Shown: positions 34,741 to 44,564 of the stretch, one piece after another
Position numbering within the stretch: the first letter of the stretch is position 1
How the letters are laid out: each line of letters begins with the position of its first letter
From: Dentipellis sp. KUC8613
Taxonomy: Eukaryota; Basidiomycota; Agaricomycetes; Russulales; Hericiaceae
DNA length: 64,000 nucleotides
NCBI GenBank assembly: GCA_002286715.1
Contig: NSJX01000011.1
Location: 70,106 to 134,105, forward strand
Reading direction: 5' to 3'
Made by a program: the position numbers and the translations under genes
The notes under the pieces: generated by a model
The model's input: only the letters and a program-made list of their open reading frames with translations
Database searches by the model: none
What the model was told of the DNA's origin: nothing

Positions 34741-35257
34741 ATGTTGCAAACGGCACATATCCAGAGAGACATCAACTCTGTCCGCACAGAGGTTCTCCTC
34801 CAGGTGTTTGCCGACCGTATATTGGTCCTTGTTACCCAGCTTGGTAAAGTTGGCAACCTCGTGCGCTCGGCTCTCGCTTCGGTGGACATCCGTCTAAAAC
34901 AGATAATAGATCCAAGCGACTCTCCCATCCACGGTGCATCTCCCGCCACAACCCATCGACCAGCCATCAGAGGGAAATCTGCTTCCTGCTCCACACCCAT
35001 CCATCGAGGTCACATCTCTACTTGGGAGCGCGCCATCGGCCCATGATCAACAACTGCATTCTCTCTATGCCTCCCAGATAGCCACGCTCGTATGGACAAT
35101 CCAACAACCTGAACTGCTCAGCGACGCGCGCCGAAGTGTGATCGTTGGAGTGGCGCTCAAAAGACAAGATCCAGGTGTGGAAGACAGTCAGAAGAGAGAA
35201 ACGGAAACCTTCCTTGCTATCATGGACATGACAAGGGAATTACTGCAGAAGAAGTAG
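34741..35257 (+). CDS. proteasome assembly chaperone 3 (PAC3/PSMG3-like)
   Basis: Small cytosolic chaperone that, with PAC4, helps build the 20S proteasome alpha ring. ATG at 34741 gives MLQTAHIQRDINSVRTEVLL. The intron 34882-34963 (82 nt) joins SALAS to PSEGNLLPAPHPS and corrects the frame. About 143 residues. The beta-strand motif ADRILVLVTQLGKVGNLV matches the strongly conserved ILVLVTQxGKxGTLV of PSMG3. The later pieces EVTSLLGSAPSAHDQQLHSLYASQI and SVIVGVALKRQ fit the same fold. The gene converges with the HAD phosphatase gene 83 bp downstream. Confidence 0.8.
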
Positions 35258-35340
35258 TCTAGAGTAAAGTACGTATACACAAATCAAAACGATCCAGAGA
35301 AGTGCACCTCAAATCCTTGTAAGTATTAGCTCTAGCACAA

Positions 35341-36414
35341 TTACTCTTGTACAGTAAACTTCAACTTCACGCCCTCCCCAGATTCAACCACATCGCACTT
35401 GACCTGCTCCATGTTCTCCACCAAGTAGTGAGCACCACTGTTGTGGATTTGAGAGCGCTCATGCGAAGTGCATACGGCGATGACGGTGGCACCGGAAGCT
35501 ACGCCAGCACGAATACCGGAAGGAGAGTCTTCGAAAACGACACAATCCTTGGCGTTGAAGCCGAGACAATCAGCGGCGAGGAGGAAGGGGTCCGGAGCAG
35601 GCTTCCCTGCTTTGAGGCGCTTGTCGTCGGCAGTAATGGTAACAACAGGAGGGGCGATCCCCACTCGAGTCATGCAGCCATGAGCTAGGGTATGGTGAGC
35701 TGCCATAATATGTCCCGATAGACCAGCGGCGTACCGTAAGTCTTCGCTCCAGAGGTAGCCACGGCATAGCGGCCTTCCGGGAGGGATTCAAGCATTGCCC
35801 TGACGCCTGGAAGGATCCGGACGGAACGATCGACGCTTGCCGCCTCGATTTTCCAAGCACAAAGAACATCTTCAGCCACCTGAGCGGATGATTCTAAGCA
35901 AGTCGCATCCTTGTCGTCGATGACAGGACAGGACAGCGCAGCCGCCACAAGCGCGCTGCTTAAACGCGTTGTGAACGAAGGACGTCTCTGCTCAGAGAAA
36001 GACGACGTCGCGGAAGATATCCCGCTGGAAGGCGGGACAAGGTCTGGAGTGGTCGAATTTGAAGGAGTGGAGGATTGGGAATTTTTCCCGTGGAGGCGGA
36101 AGGCGTCCGCGTAGTACAGAATGGTCTCTTCAAATTCGGCGACAGCGTCGTCCATCTCGTGACTCTGCAAGTCCGGTTTGAACTGGGCAAGGTTGTCGAT
36201 GGCTCGTTTGCCATGGGTTTGGGCAATGACGTAGGCCGGGTCCTGCCCGATATCCTCGGCGACTTTACCCCATGCCGCCTCGACAGCTGCAATAGAGTCT
36301 GTGAGGGTGCCGTCCTAAGATGTTGGCAATCGGTGTCAGCGCAAATATGAAGACTTTATGAGGACAAACCATGTCAAACAGGACAGCATCGGCATAGAAT
36401 GTAGACGAAGGCAT
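35341..36414 (-). CDS. HAD-superfamily phosphatase (sugar/glycerol phosphatase type)
   Basis: Three exons on the reverse strand, ATG at 36414 (MPSSTFYADAV). The first intron falls inside the catalytic motif: LFDM before it and DGTLTDS after it, giving the nucleophile aspartate of DxDGT. Motif II is in YAVATSGAKTYA (completed across the second intron), the motif III lysine in KAGKPAPDPF, and motif IV in VVFEDSPSGIRAG. These fit the Gpp1/Dog2/beta-phosphoglucomutase branch, which dephosphorylates glycerol-3-phosphate or sugar phosphates. The cap region carries a Ser/Thr/Pro-rich insertion of about 50 residues (SSTPSNSTTPDLVPPSS and onward). Substrate cannot be told from the sequence. About 320 residues. 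Confidence 0.82.
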
Positions 36415-36981
36415 ATCGAGGTGTGAAGTGGGTTTAGACCAGCTAACTCGGATGTGGTAACGTGCGAAGAACCGTAGAAAGTGAGAGTGAATGGAAAGAG
36501 GATAATACAGAACCAGGCGCACCTTCCCCGTCTTTTATGACGAAATGTCGCTGAGACCACAACCGTCTCAATCGTAATTCCGTCAGTTTCAGACTGTCAA
36601 GGTGCTGAATGCATCTGGCTATTGGTTTGGCTTTATTGAGAATCAGACTGGCTAGCCATACCACGCAAGTGTTGTATGCCGTGAAAGAAAGTCTGCCTTA
36701 TCCAGCGCGAGAGGTCTGGGAAGGTTATGCCATATTATTTAGTGATCAGAATAGGCCGCGGCTGCCAATCCAGCTAGCTAGAGGAATCCGACGCCTCATT
36801 ACTGAAGTTCGGTAGCATCATAAGTTAGAGCCCACCACCGCAGGTGAGTGCAACCCTGACGCCAGATGCCAACGCCTAATTTCCGTTGGACTTAGAGAAT
36901 GATTGGTGACATGCTGCCTACAAGTTTGTCTCGTATAACTCCGTAACGGGTTCAAGAAGCACAGGTCAACGTACTGGACAT
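36415..36981. other. intergenic region
   Basis: About 565 bp between two reverse-strand genes, containing the phosphatase promoter and the 3' UTR of the small gene. A 73-residue open frame at 36443-36664 (-) has no domain and was left out. Confidence 0.45.
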
Positions 36982-37374
36982 CTACTTAGTCTCCTCGGCT
37001 GAAATGACCTTTTGCCAGTCAACGTCCTCATTGTGCTCCGCCTCCCTCTGAGCACGTTCCTTCTGCATTTTGTCCAACTTCCAACGAGCCAAAGGCACGA
37101 GCCTCTGATCCTCCGGCACCTCCGTACGCGGGTTGGTTTCGTACAGGTAGTATGCGAGGAGGCCGGTACCTACGCCCAGAAGAGGGTCAAGAAACCTGAT
37201 GGAAGAGATGAGTACGATACGTGATGCATGAGAGCTGACTCTGACCTTGAGAGGAGAACGGGGGCCATGGCTCTGAAGAGAACTGGCCAAGTGACGGACT
37301 CGGACAAGCAGCTGGATGGGCCGAGCGCCGGTCCTCCGGGCTCGGAGCGGGGCCGAGAGGGAAATTGCAGTCAT
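36982..37374 (-). CDS. small mitochondrial-type membrane protein
   Basis: Single-exon frame of about 130 residues, ATG at 37374. The N-terminus (MTAISLSAPLRARRTGARP, then RHLASS) is rich in Arg, Ser and Ala without acids, as in mitochondrial presequences. A hydrophobic segment, FLDPLLGVGTGLLAYYLYE, follows, then NPRTEVPEDQRLVPLARWK and a charged, coiled-coil-like tail ending VISAEETK. I cannot name the family with confidence. It is plausibly an inner-membrane or respiratory-chain accessory protein. An intron at 37191-37241 looked possible but its phases do not match, so it was not used. Confidence 0.62.
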   Translation of the reverse strand: MTAISLSAPLRARRTGARPIQLLVRVRHLASSLQSHGPRSPLKVRVSSHASRIVLISSIRFLDPLLGVGTGLLAYYLYETNPRTEVPEDQRLVPLARWKLDKMQKERAQREAEHNEDVDWQKVISAEETK

Positions 37375-37714
37375 CGCTTTCTCCTTGTCTTTACACGACA
37401 ACGTCTCAAAATACAGAAACCTTCATTACTGAGTCGATCTGTAGTAATAAAGTGTGCGTCCTCCAGCGTGCATTCGCCTCCAGGCATTGCAGCAAGGCAA
37501 GTTCGGCACGGTGCGGAAGGTGACGGAAGGTGGTCTGGCCAAAAATTTGCCGGAGAGCGGGGCGTGTGCAGAGTGCGCTGTGAACGTCCGTAGCCGAGCC
37601 AGCTGTCTCCTCTTCCCCGCTTTTTACAAGCTTGCATCCGTTTCTCCTCTTTGCACCTCGTCCCCTTCCTCTCGCGTCCTTGTCCTGTTTTCGGATTGTC
37701 TCACCTGTCCTTCG
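37375..37714. promoter_or_regulatory. divergent promoter, small mitochondrial protein / NAA25
   Basis: 340 bp between outward-facing starts; pyrimidine-rich on the forward strand just before NAA25. No specific site recognised. Confidence 0.4.
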
Positions 37715-40700
37715 ATGTCCGCAGCTGCTTTTGATCGCCAGATTCGTCCCATCTACGGTCTGTCACCTTCATCCCCGGCTGCAATATAAACGAGGCTTAC
37801 ATGTGTATGCAGATGACATTGACACGGGTTCCAACAAGTCTGCCATTCTTGCATGCAACAAGTTGCTCAAGAAATACCCGAAGAGTGACTTGGTTAAGGT
37901 CTGCTTCGTCGTGCCTCCAATGATATGACACCGCTTACGCACGGTGCAGTCCCTGAAAGCCCTCGCTCTGGTTCGCTCCCAGAAAGTCGAGGAATCACTC
38001 GCTCTCTGCGATGAAGTCCTTGCAGCAAAGCCCATGGACGATCCGACATTGACCGCTATGATGCATGTCTTGCGAGGACTCGGTCGGCGTATGCACACTT
38101 CCTCTGCTTTGCGTCACGCGGGGGGCTAAGTCAACGTGCACACAGATGCCGATATGGTGTCTATGTTCGAGGAGGCGTATAAGCGTCAGCCCACCAACGA
38201 AGACCTGGGCATGCAGTACTTTTTTGCTCTCGTCCGGACTGGAAACTGGAAGGGCGGCCAGTTGGTATGAGCTTGTCTTGTCGGCAGGGCACTCTCTGTA
38301 TGCGTGTCGAACGAACGAGGCTGATGTCTATCCTTTCGCAGCTTTCCACCAAACTGAACAAGCAGTTCCGTGAGCCTCGCTACATCTACTGGAGCGCCAT
38401 GTGCTGTGTCCTTCAGGTTGAGCCCCTTGTACATATCCCCTGGCCCTTGACATTCATCATTAGCTCAGGCCAACGACCCGGCAACCCCTGCGAACATGCG
38501 CGAGCTGCTTTACAAGCTCGCACAGAGGCATATCTCCTCTGTTTGGAAGGAGGATGATTCCAGTGCAGACCGCTTCCACCTATATGTGTCGGTTCTTCAG
38601 GAGCTTAAGCTTTCTGAGGAAGTAAAAAAACTGCTCGAAAGCGAGCTCGGCCAGGTCGTGTGCTCTCGAAACCTGACTTGCGATGAGCTCCGGCGAGACA
38701 TATACAAGGCTAATGGCTGGCTCACCGAAGAGGGTGCGACGGCTCAGAAGCGCATAGAAGAGCGAAAGTGAGTTTTGTCCGTTTGATCTCGGTCTCCTGC
38801 AGGTTCTGATATAATTTAATGCTTTAGAGACCGCAATTGGTTGGAATTCATTTCCGTATTAGACGCGACCTTCGCTCCTCTGACAGGATCCGAGAGCGCA
38901 AGTGACGAGGCTAAAGCCGAGTGCTCAGAACGTGTCGCCAGAGTATTAGAACTCTTCAACAAGCTTGCCGAGGCTGACGGGCAAGCGGATCGATCCGCCC
39001 CATTGGCGCTTTTAGAACTTGAAAAGCGCCTTCGGGCCCATGGTCTGTCGACAGGTATGCAAGAGCAATACTTACCCGCCCATAATGCTAAGTGTTCGTG
39101 TTCCGGCAGAACCGAGTCGATTGGTGGACCTTCTCCAACAATATCTGGAACGGTTTGGAGATAAGGCGGCAGCATACGAGGACCTGAAGCCCTATGTTGC
39201 GTTGGAAGGCGATGATCTGGCACGGTGGACCTCTCACCTCGAAAGCCTGCCTCATGCAAACGTGCGTGTCCTAGCGCCGATTATAGACTCCGGTTACTCA
39301 CAGCTTCATTCTTCTAGTCATCGCCCAAGGAGCTTCAGCGTACGATCAACACGCAAAAACTCTTGCGATACAACTTGCAGGAAGCAGATTTGACGGTAGA
39401 GAAGGAAGCTCCGCGCGCTGTGCAGCTCATTGAAGAGTACCTGGCTGCTCTCGCGCTGGGCAAGGACCTGCCTAAGACCGAACTGCAGCCTGCGGACGAC
39501 CTTGTTATCCTGGCGGCGCATGTCTTCGTTAATATGTATGCGCTGTCCAAAGACGAAGCTCACCTACACAACGCCATCGTCATTCTCGAGTTTGCGTCCA
39601 AACGCAGCCCTAAGTCCTACCAAATCCACCTACTCTTAGTCCGCCTGTACCGCCTATTGGGTACGTCAAATGCATTTTCGGGAAGCCTTCGCTTTTTGAC
39701 GCTAGCGATACTGATGACCAGGCGCGCCTCAACTTGCTCTCGAGCATTATCGTCTCCTGAACGTGAAGTCCATTCAAAACGACACCCTGTCGCACTTTGT
39801 TCTTTCACGAGCATCGACTTTCTCGCTCGCAGCATCCGGAGACTTGACTTACGCTTCTGAATGCCTGGAGTCCAGTCAGATTTACATGAGCAACTCTCAA
39901 GAGGTAACACGTTGTTTGTAAGTATAAGTAATAATAATGCTGACTTTTGGCAGACCTCCGACTTCATTGTCAGGGCTTTCAGCACTGAGAGATACTCCCA
40001 GGTAATTGTCATGACAAAGGATATGCGATTCTTTACTGATTTCCCCTAGATACCCGACTTCATCACTTTCGAGGATCGCCTAGATAATTCACTGCAACGC
40101 GACTTGGTGAAGATTGAGCATGTCAGGATGAGGCTCTCACACGAGGTCATCAACTCTGAGTTGGCCGACATGGAGCTTATCGAGCTGAAGTTCATTTTCG
40201 ACCGACGTGAGCCTTCGGAGCGGTTGTCCAGTAACGTCATGCTGACCCAGTTTTCAAGTGCATCACGACAATCGCGACTCGACTATCGTTCCCAATTATC
40301 AGCCGCGGGCCAGTGAGTCCTTCGTCGAGCAGACGAAGTTGTTCGCGACAGAGCCAGGCGTGAGTGATCGCGTATCATTTTCTGCCTCGTCTTATTGACT
40401 TCGCTCGAAAGTTTGGATGGTTGAACGTCTTCCTGAAAATCTACATCCGCGCTTTCCAACAAGCCAGCGACCTCGATGACACTGTAGAGGAGAAGCTGCT
40501 CATCGGCGACCGTCCGAAGCAGAGCATCATCGCAAGCACTGGGACATCATTACTGGAACGCCTCGCTGTGCGCTCGCCAGAAGAAGCCGAGGAGGTAATC
40601 TCAAACGCCTCATCTTACTTTATATGAACTTTTTTGAACCTTTTTTGCCAGCTTACTCAAGATGAAAAATCGTTCTTCGACTACGCTACCGATCTTTCGA

Positions 40701-41536
40701 ACTGGTTGGGCCCTTACCACGACCACACTCGCCCACCACCCGCTGCCGTGCTCGCTGAAGCCGCTAGGCAGTCAGAACTGAAGACTGGACGTCCTCTGCG
40801 GGGTATCGACATCCCTGCAGGCAACGGCCACGCCAATGGCTCCGCAAAGAAGGCCGAGGATGCACCAGCCGTGACTGAGCCTCCGTCTTCGCTGGCGTCC
40901 TTCTTCGATCGTACGTTTCAACTAATTGCGCCGGGCTCCCGCACTGACCTCCTGCATAGTCATGCAGGCACGGTTCAAAGCCGTTGTGGAAGCAGGTAGC
41001 CAACCTAACGAATTGCTTCACGTTGCGACGATGACACAAGAGGTAATGTGTCCGTTTCTCGTTGGGCTTTCCAGTTGCTCATCTTAGCAAAGGCACTGCT
41101 CTTGTTCTCACTCTCGACCCTTCGCTTCAAGAATGCAACAGTAGTGAAGGTCAACAAGCTTGGAGCTGTGAGTTTCCGTACTCATAACCGCAGAGCATTG
41201 TCTGATAACACTCCTCAGCTCGTGCAAAGCTTCAAGCCGATCCGCGCGAAGGGTGTTGAGGTCCTAAAGGAGATCGCCGCTGAACTGGACAAGATCTCCG
41301 AAGAGGAGGGCACTGCGGAGAAACGCAAGGCTTTCGTCCAAAATTGCAAGGTGCTCGAGGCTACGTCCGAGGTGAGTTCAACGTATTCTCGGCCTGGTAT
41401 GTTGCTCATGCGGCAGGTGCAGATTGACCACGACTACATCCTCGACGTGGCAAAGAAGGCCACCGACGGCCGCAAAAAGGTTCTCGAAGGTGTAGGGAAG
41501 GGAATCAAGCGCATTTACACTAATCACTCGTCATGA
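37715..41536 (+). CDS. NAA25: NatB N-terminal acetyltransferase auxiliary subunit (Naa25/Mdm20)
   Basis: Ribosome-associated TPR scaffold that holds the Naa20 catalytic subunit; NatB acetylates Met-Asp/Glu/Asn/Gln N-termini. ATG at 37715 gives MSAAAFDRQIRPIY. The gene has about fifteen exons and roughly 950-1,000 residues. TPR-like stretches are SNKSAILACNKLLKKYPKSDL, KALALVRSQKVEESLALCDEVL, MFEEAYKRQPTNEDLGMQYFFALVR, YIYWSAMCCVLQ and ELLYKLAQRHI. The middle has PPSRLVDLLQQYLERFGDKAAAYEDLKPY and IHLLLVRLYRLLGA-type sequence, which are typical of this family. The C-terminus ends KGIKRIYTNHSS. Exon borders are approximate in the middle. Confidence 0.85.
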
Positions 41537-41895
41537 ATGCTCGGAACAGCAGTGTAGAACTACGATATAACCGATGGGCTGTGGTCCTGTCTAATATTTG
41601 TGCATCCCTCGAAGGGTTGTCCTATACGCCGAAAGGCAACGCATCACCTCTCATTCCATCCCATCATGTAGACCACCAATCTATGCATAGTAGCCTGAAT
41701 ATCCATAGTTGTTAGATCTGGGCTTGCTTGACTGATGGTCAAGTCGTTGACATGGGTGCAATGAGTGGCGATGTACGCGCAACGTGAACAAACATGACCA
41801 AAGAGCGCGCACGCGTGTGGCCCGACGCGTTCATTGCATCCTCCACGCGTCTTCTTGAAAACGAAGTCAACCTCAGCAATTCTTACTCACACAAT
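41537..41895. promoter_or_regulatory. NAA25 3' region and RPA2 promoter
   Basis: The right end of this 359-bp gap contains a tight cluster of three ACGCGT hexamers before the RPA2 start. Confidence 0.5.
41811..41850 (+). promoter_or_regulatory. cluster of three MluI cell-cycle boxes upstream of RPA2
   Basis: Perfect ACGCGT hexamers lie at 41811-41816, 41825-41830 and 41845-41850, all within 86 bp of the start codon at 41896. Three copies in 40 bp is far above chance for a six-base motif. It is the classic MBF-site arrangement of fungal replication genes. Confidence 0.72.
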
Positions 41896-43055
41896 ATGAG
41901 CCAAAGTATGCCCCTTACAGTGCTGTATGTGTTCTTGACTTACCTGGATTGGATCTAGACGACTACTACGGCAATGGCGGCGGCGGTGGTGGCGGCGGCG
42001 GCTACTTAACAGGAGGGTCGCCGTTCGGCAGCGCAGCTGGGAGCCCAGGAGGTGCCGGAAGGGTGTGTGGTTCACGGACATGACACACACAAGGGCTGAC
42101 TGGTCTCATCACTCAGCGCTCAGCTCTTGGGCAGTCATTAAGGCCGTTTACAGCAAAACAGCTCATAAACGCTACACAAGCACACGCAGATGCAGACTGG
42201 ATGATAGAGAACACTGAGATAGGACAAGTGCGTAGCTTTTGAATTCCACCTGCCGCTTATTTGTCAATCTTGAGCCTCCCCACCAGGTTACTGTGGTCGC
42301 CCAAGTCATATCAATCCAGACTCAGACGACTAACAGTGTTTATTGGCTTGATGACGGAACTGGACGAATAGAAGCGCGCTTTTGGTCTGATTCTACCAGC
42401 CAGGGTGACAACGACGTGTTTGCAGGAATAGTGTGAGTGCTTCGAGATGCATGGATGCCTGGAGCTCACCGTCAGATGAGTGTAGTGAGAACAGTTATGT
42501 TCGCGCGACGGGAAATCTGAAGACTTTTGGCAACAAGCGATACATCAATGCACTCAACATTCGGCCAGTCAAAGATTGGCATGAGATTTTCTTCCATCTC
42601 GTCGAAGCTATGGGTATCACCCTGATTTTCGAAAGAGGGCCAGTGAGTGTAATCCTTGTTCGAAAGCTGATCGTACCGTTTATCAAATACCGTTAGCCTT
42701 CTGGACCTGGTCAGCATCATGGCAATCAGGATATGCAATCCGCTACATCCGCATACACTGCCCAATCACACTCTTCAGCTGCCCTCAACCAGTATGCTCA
42801 TCTACCGCCATTGCAACGTCGCATTGTGGAATTCATCCTGCAGCAACCTCCTAACCCGGAGGGATTCCATATCGTGGCAATTTCTCGAGCCGTTGGAGGG
42901 GATGCTGAAGGGATTAGGTAAGTTCATATTTTCTTTCCGTGGGTCCTCGTATTCATGACGCATACTCCCATCTCAGTGACGCACTCGAAAAGCTCATGGA
43001 CGAAGGCCATGTATTCAGTACTATCGACGAAGAGCATTACAACGTATCAGCCTAA
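41896..43055 (+). CDS. RPA2: replication protein A 32-kDa subunit (RPA2)
   Basis: Middle subunit of the single-stranded-DNA-binding RPA trimer used in replication, repair and checkpoint signalling. Exon 1 (ATG at 41896) codes for MSQ. The second exon gives DDYYGN and a polyglycine run (GGGGGGGGGYLTGGSPFGS), the usual phospho-regulated N-terminus. The OB fold follows: RPFTAKQLINATQAHADADW, VTVVAQVISIQTQTTNSVYWLDDGTGRIEARFWSD, YVRATGNLKTFGNKRYI and DWHEIFFHLVEAM. A short linker leads to the winged helix (LQRRIVEFILQQPPNPEGFHI), with last residues DEEHYNVSA. About 270 residues in seven or so exons, matching the usual RPA2 length. Confidence 0.93.
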
Positions 43056-43218
43056 TTTTTGCTTTGAAGGGTATCCAAAACCTTTGCTTTCCTTCGGATC
43101 AGTGCCGAATGTGTATCTATATGTGACCTTTCCGGCTAACTGCCCACCTTGTACGAAAAGACTGGTGTGTTACATGTTGCATGGAACGTCTCCGATGGTT
43201 ATTCACACGGACACAATA

Positions 43219-44347
43219 TTATGATGATTGTGGTAAGCTAGAACTAGGTATCAACTTGGAAGACTCAGATCCATGTTTTGTTCGCTGTGAGATCCATTTG
43301 ACCACCTCCGGCCAATCTCGCACTCTCCATATCTGATCTTCAGGATGTAATTCGACGTCTTCATTCTTCCACCATTCTCTTCCATCTTCCTCCTTCAGCT
43401 TCTCGTGAAAGCACCACTGGTCCGATGTATTGATTCGTTTGTTCCATTCGTAGTCACCAAACAGGAGCACAGGTCGTTGTGCATGTCGTCCAAAAGCAAG
43501 AGCAGTCTCAACCAGATCATCCACAAGCAACAGTGCTCCGAGTTCCGTGCAGATCTGGTGCGTGACCCTTGACTCAGGTTACCTCAAGGATCACGAATAA
43601 TGGGTATCGTACCTCCAGTTTCGATAGTGTGGTGCCAATGCATCTGCCATTCTTCTCGATGCTTTCCTCTGGTTGAGAGGAAAAGATGATATAGTCGAAT
43701 GTACCTATGCTTGGCGTTGAACATCGTCGAGGTTCAAGACGAAACAACGTTCTTACCATCAAAATGGTGCTGAAGCCATTGCACAGTACTGTCCATTTCC
43801 TTGTCTAGGACTCTCGCCGTGACGATGACCAGATGATAGCCAAGTCTCTGGAGTTCTTCAAGGCCTTCGGCTGCACCAGGGACAGAGTCTGCATGCTGTA
43901 GTTCGTCCTGGTCATAGAACTCTTTGACTTTGTCAAGCGTTTCGGGAACGGTTCCCCAGCCCGGGTTCTGCAGCCAGATTAATCATGCCTATTCTCGAAC
44001 CACACCCGAATTTTAGGAGGACAAACCTTGTACCACATAGCATCTGAACGCGTGGGTCATCAGCATAGGTCAGAGGTGCGACGGAATCAGACCCACTCAC
44101 AGTAAAAAGAGGATGTGGTCATATCTGTGCCAAATCTTTCATTGTGCCCTTATTGTTCATCAATGGCCGTCATTAATCTAGAGAGTAACCGATCGGTCTA
44201 CTCACACGCCGCAGCGCGTTCGCTTGTTTGACAAAGGACATCATCCAGATCGATGGCAAGAAGAGGCGAGCGAGTGCTAGCAATTTCCGCTAGCTTCTTC
44301 CTCGCTAGCTCGACAGAAAAGCCATCAGGAGAAAGGTCTGAAGACAT
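43219..44347 (-). CDS. HAD-like hydrolase (NT5C/5'-nucleotidase-like)
   Basis: Reverse-strand gene of about five exons, ATG at 44347 (MSSDLSPDGFSVELARKKL). Motif I is LLAIDLDDVLCQTSE, with the two catalytic aspartates of DxD. Motif II is in LVIVTARVLDKEM and motif IV in LLLVDDLVETALAFG. The rest includes GWGTVPETLDKVKEFY and WCFHEKLKEEDGREWW. This pattern is that of small cytosolic HAD phosphatases related to deoxyribonucleotidases of the NT5C family. Roughly 280 residues. It lies between RPA2 and the RPA2-like gene, on the other strand. Substrate unknown. Confidence 0.75.
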
Positions 44348-44564
44348 GCGAGATATAGCCCGATATTGCAGTTCGGTGCACCTTCGGAGCTTGGGTTACA
44401 GACGTCTTTGAAGAACTTGAACTAAGCATTCAGATATTCGCTATTATGTAAAGCGCTTGGTTCTGGGAAGTAATCTACTAGAGATCTAGACGCCCTTGCT
44501 CGGGACTGGACGCGCTGCCGGCCGCAGTTGCAAGGCACTTACGCTTAGGACGACAAAAACGTCT

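Noticed and set aside
36443..36664. 73-residue reverse open frame between the HAD phosphatase and the small gene
   Set aside because: No domain, no splice partner and no conserved-looking motif.
37191..37241. Intron in the small mitochondrial-type gene
   Set aside because: Donor and acceptor phases do not match; splicing would lead to an immediate stop, whereas the read-through frame is open.
44348..44564. ACGCGC near 44509 as an MCB box for the RPA2-like gene
   Set aside because: Not a perfect ACGCGT; a single imperfect match is expected by chance in GC-rich sequence.
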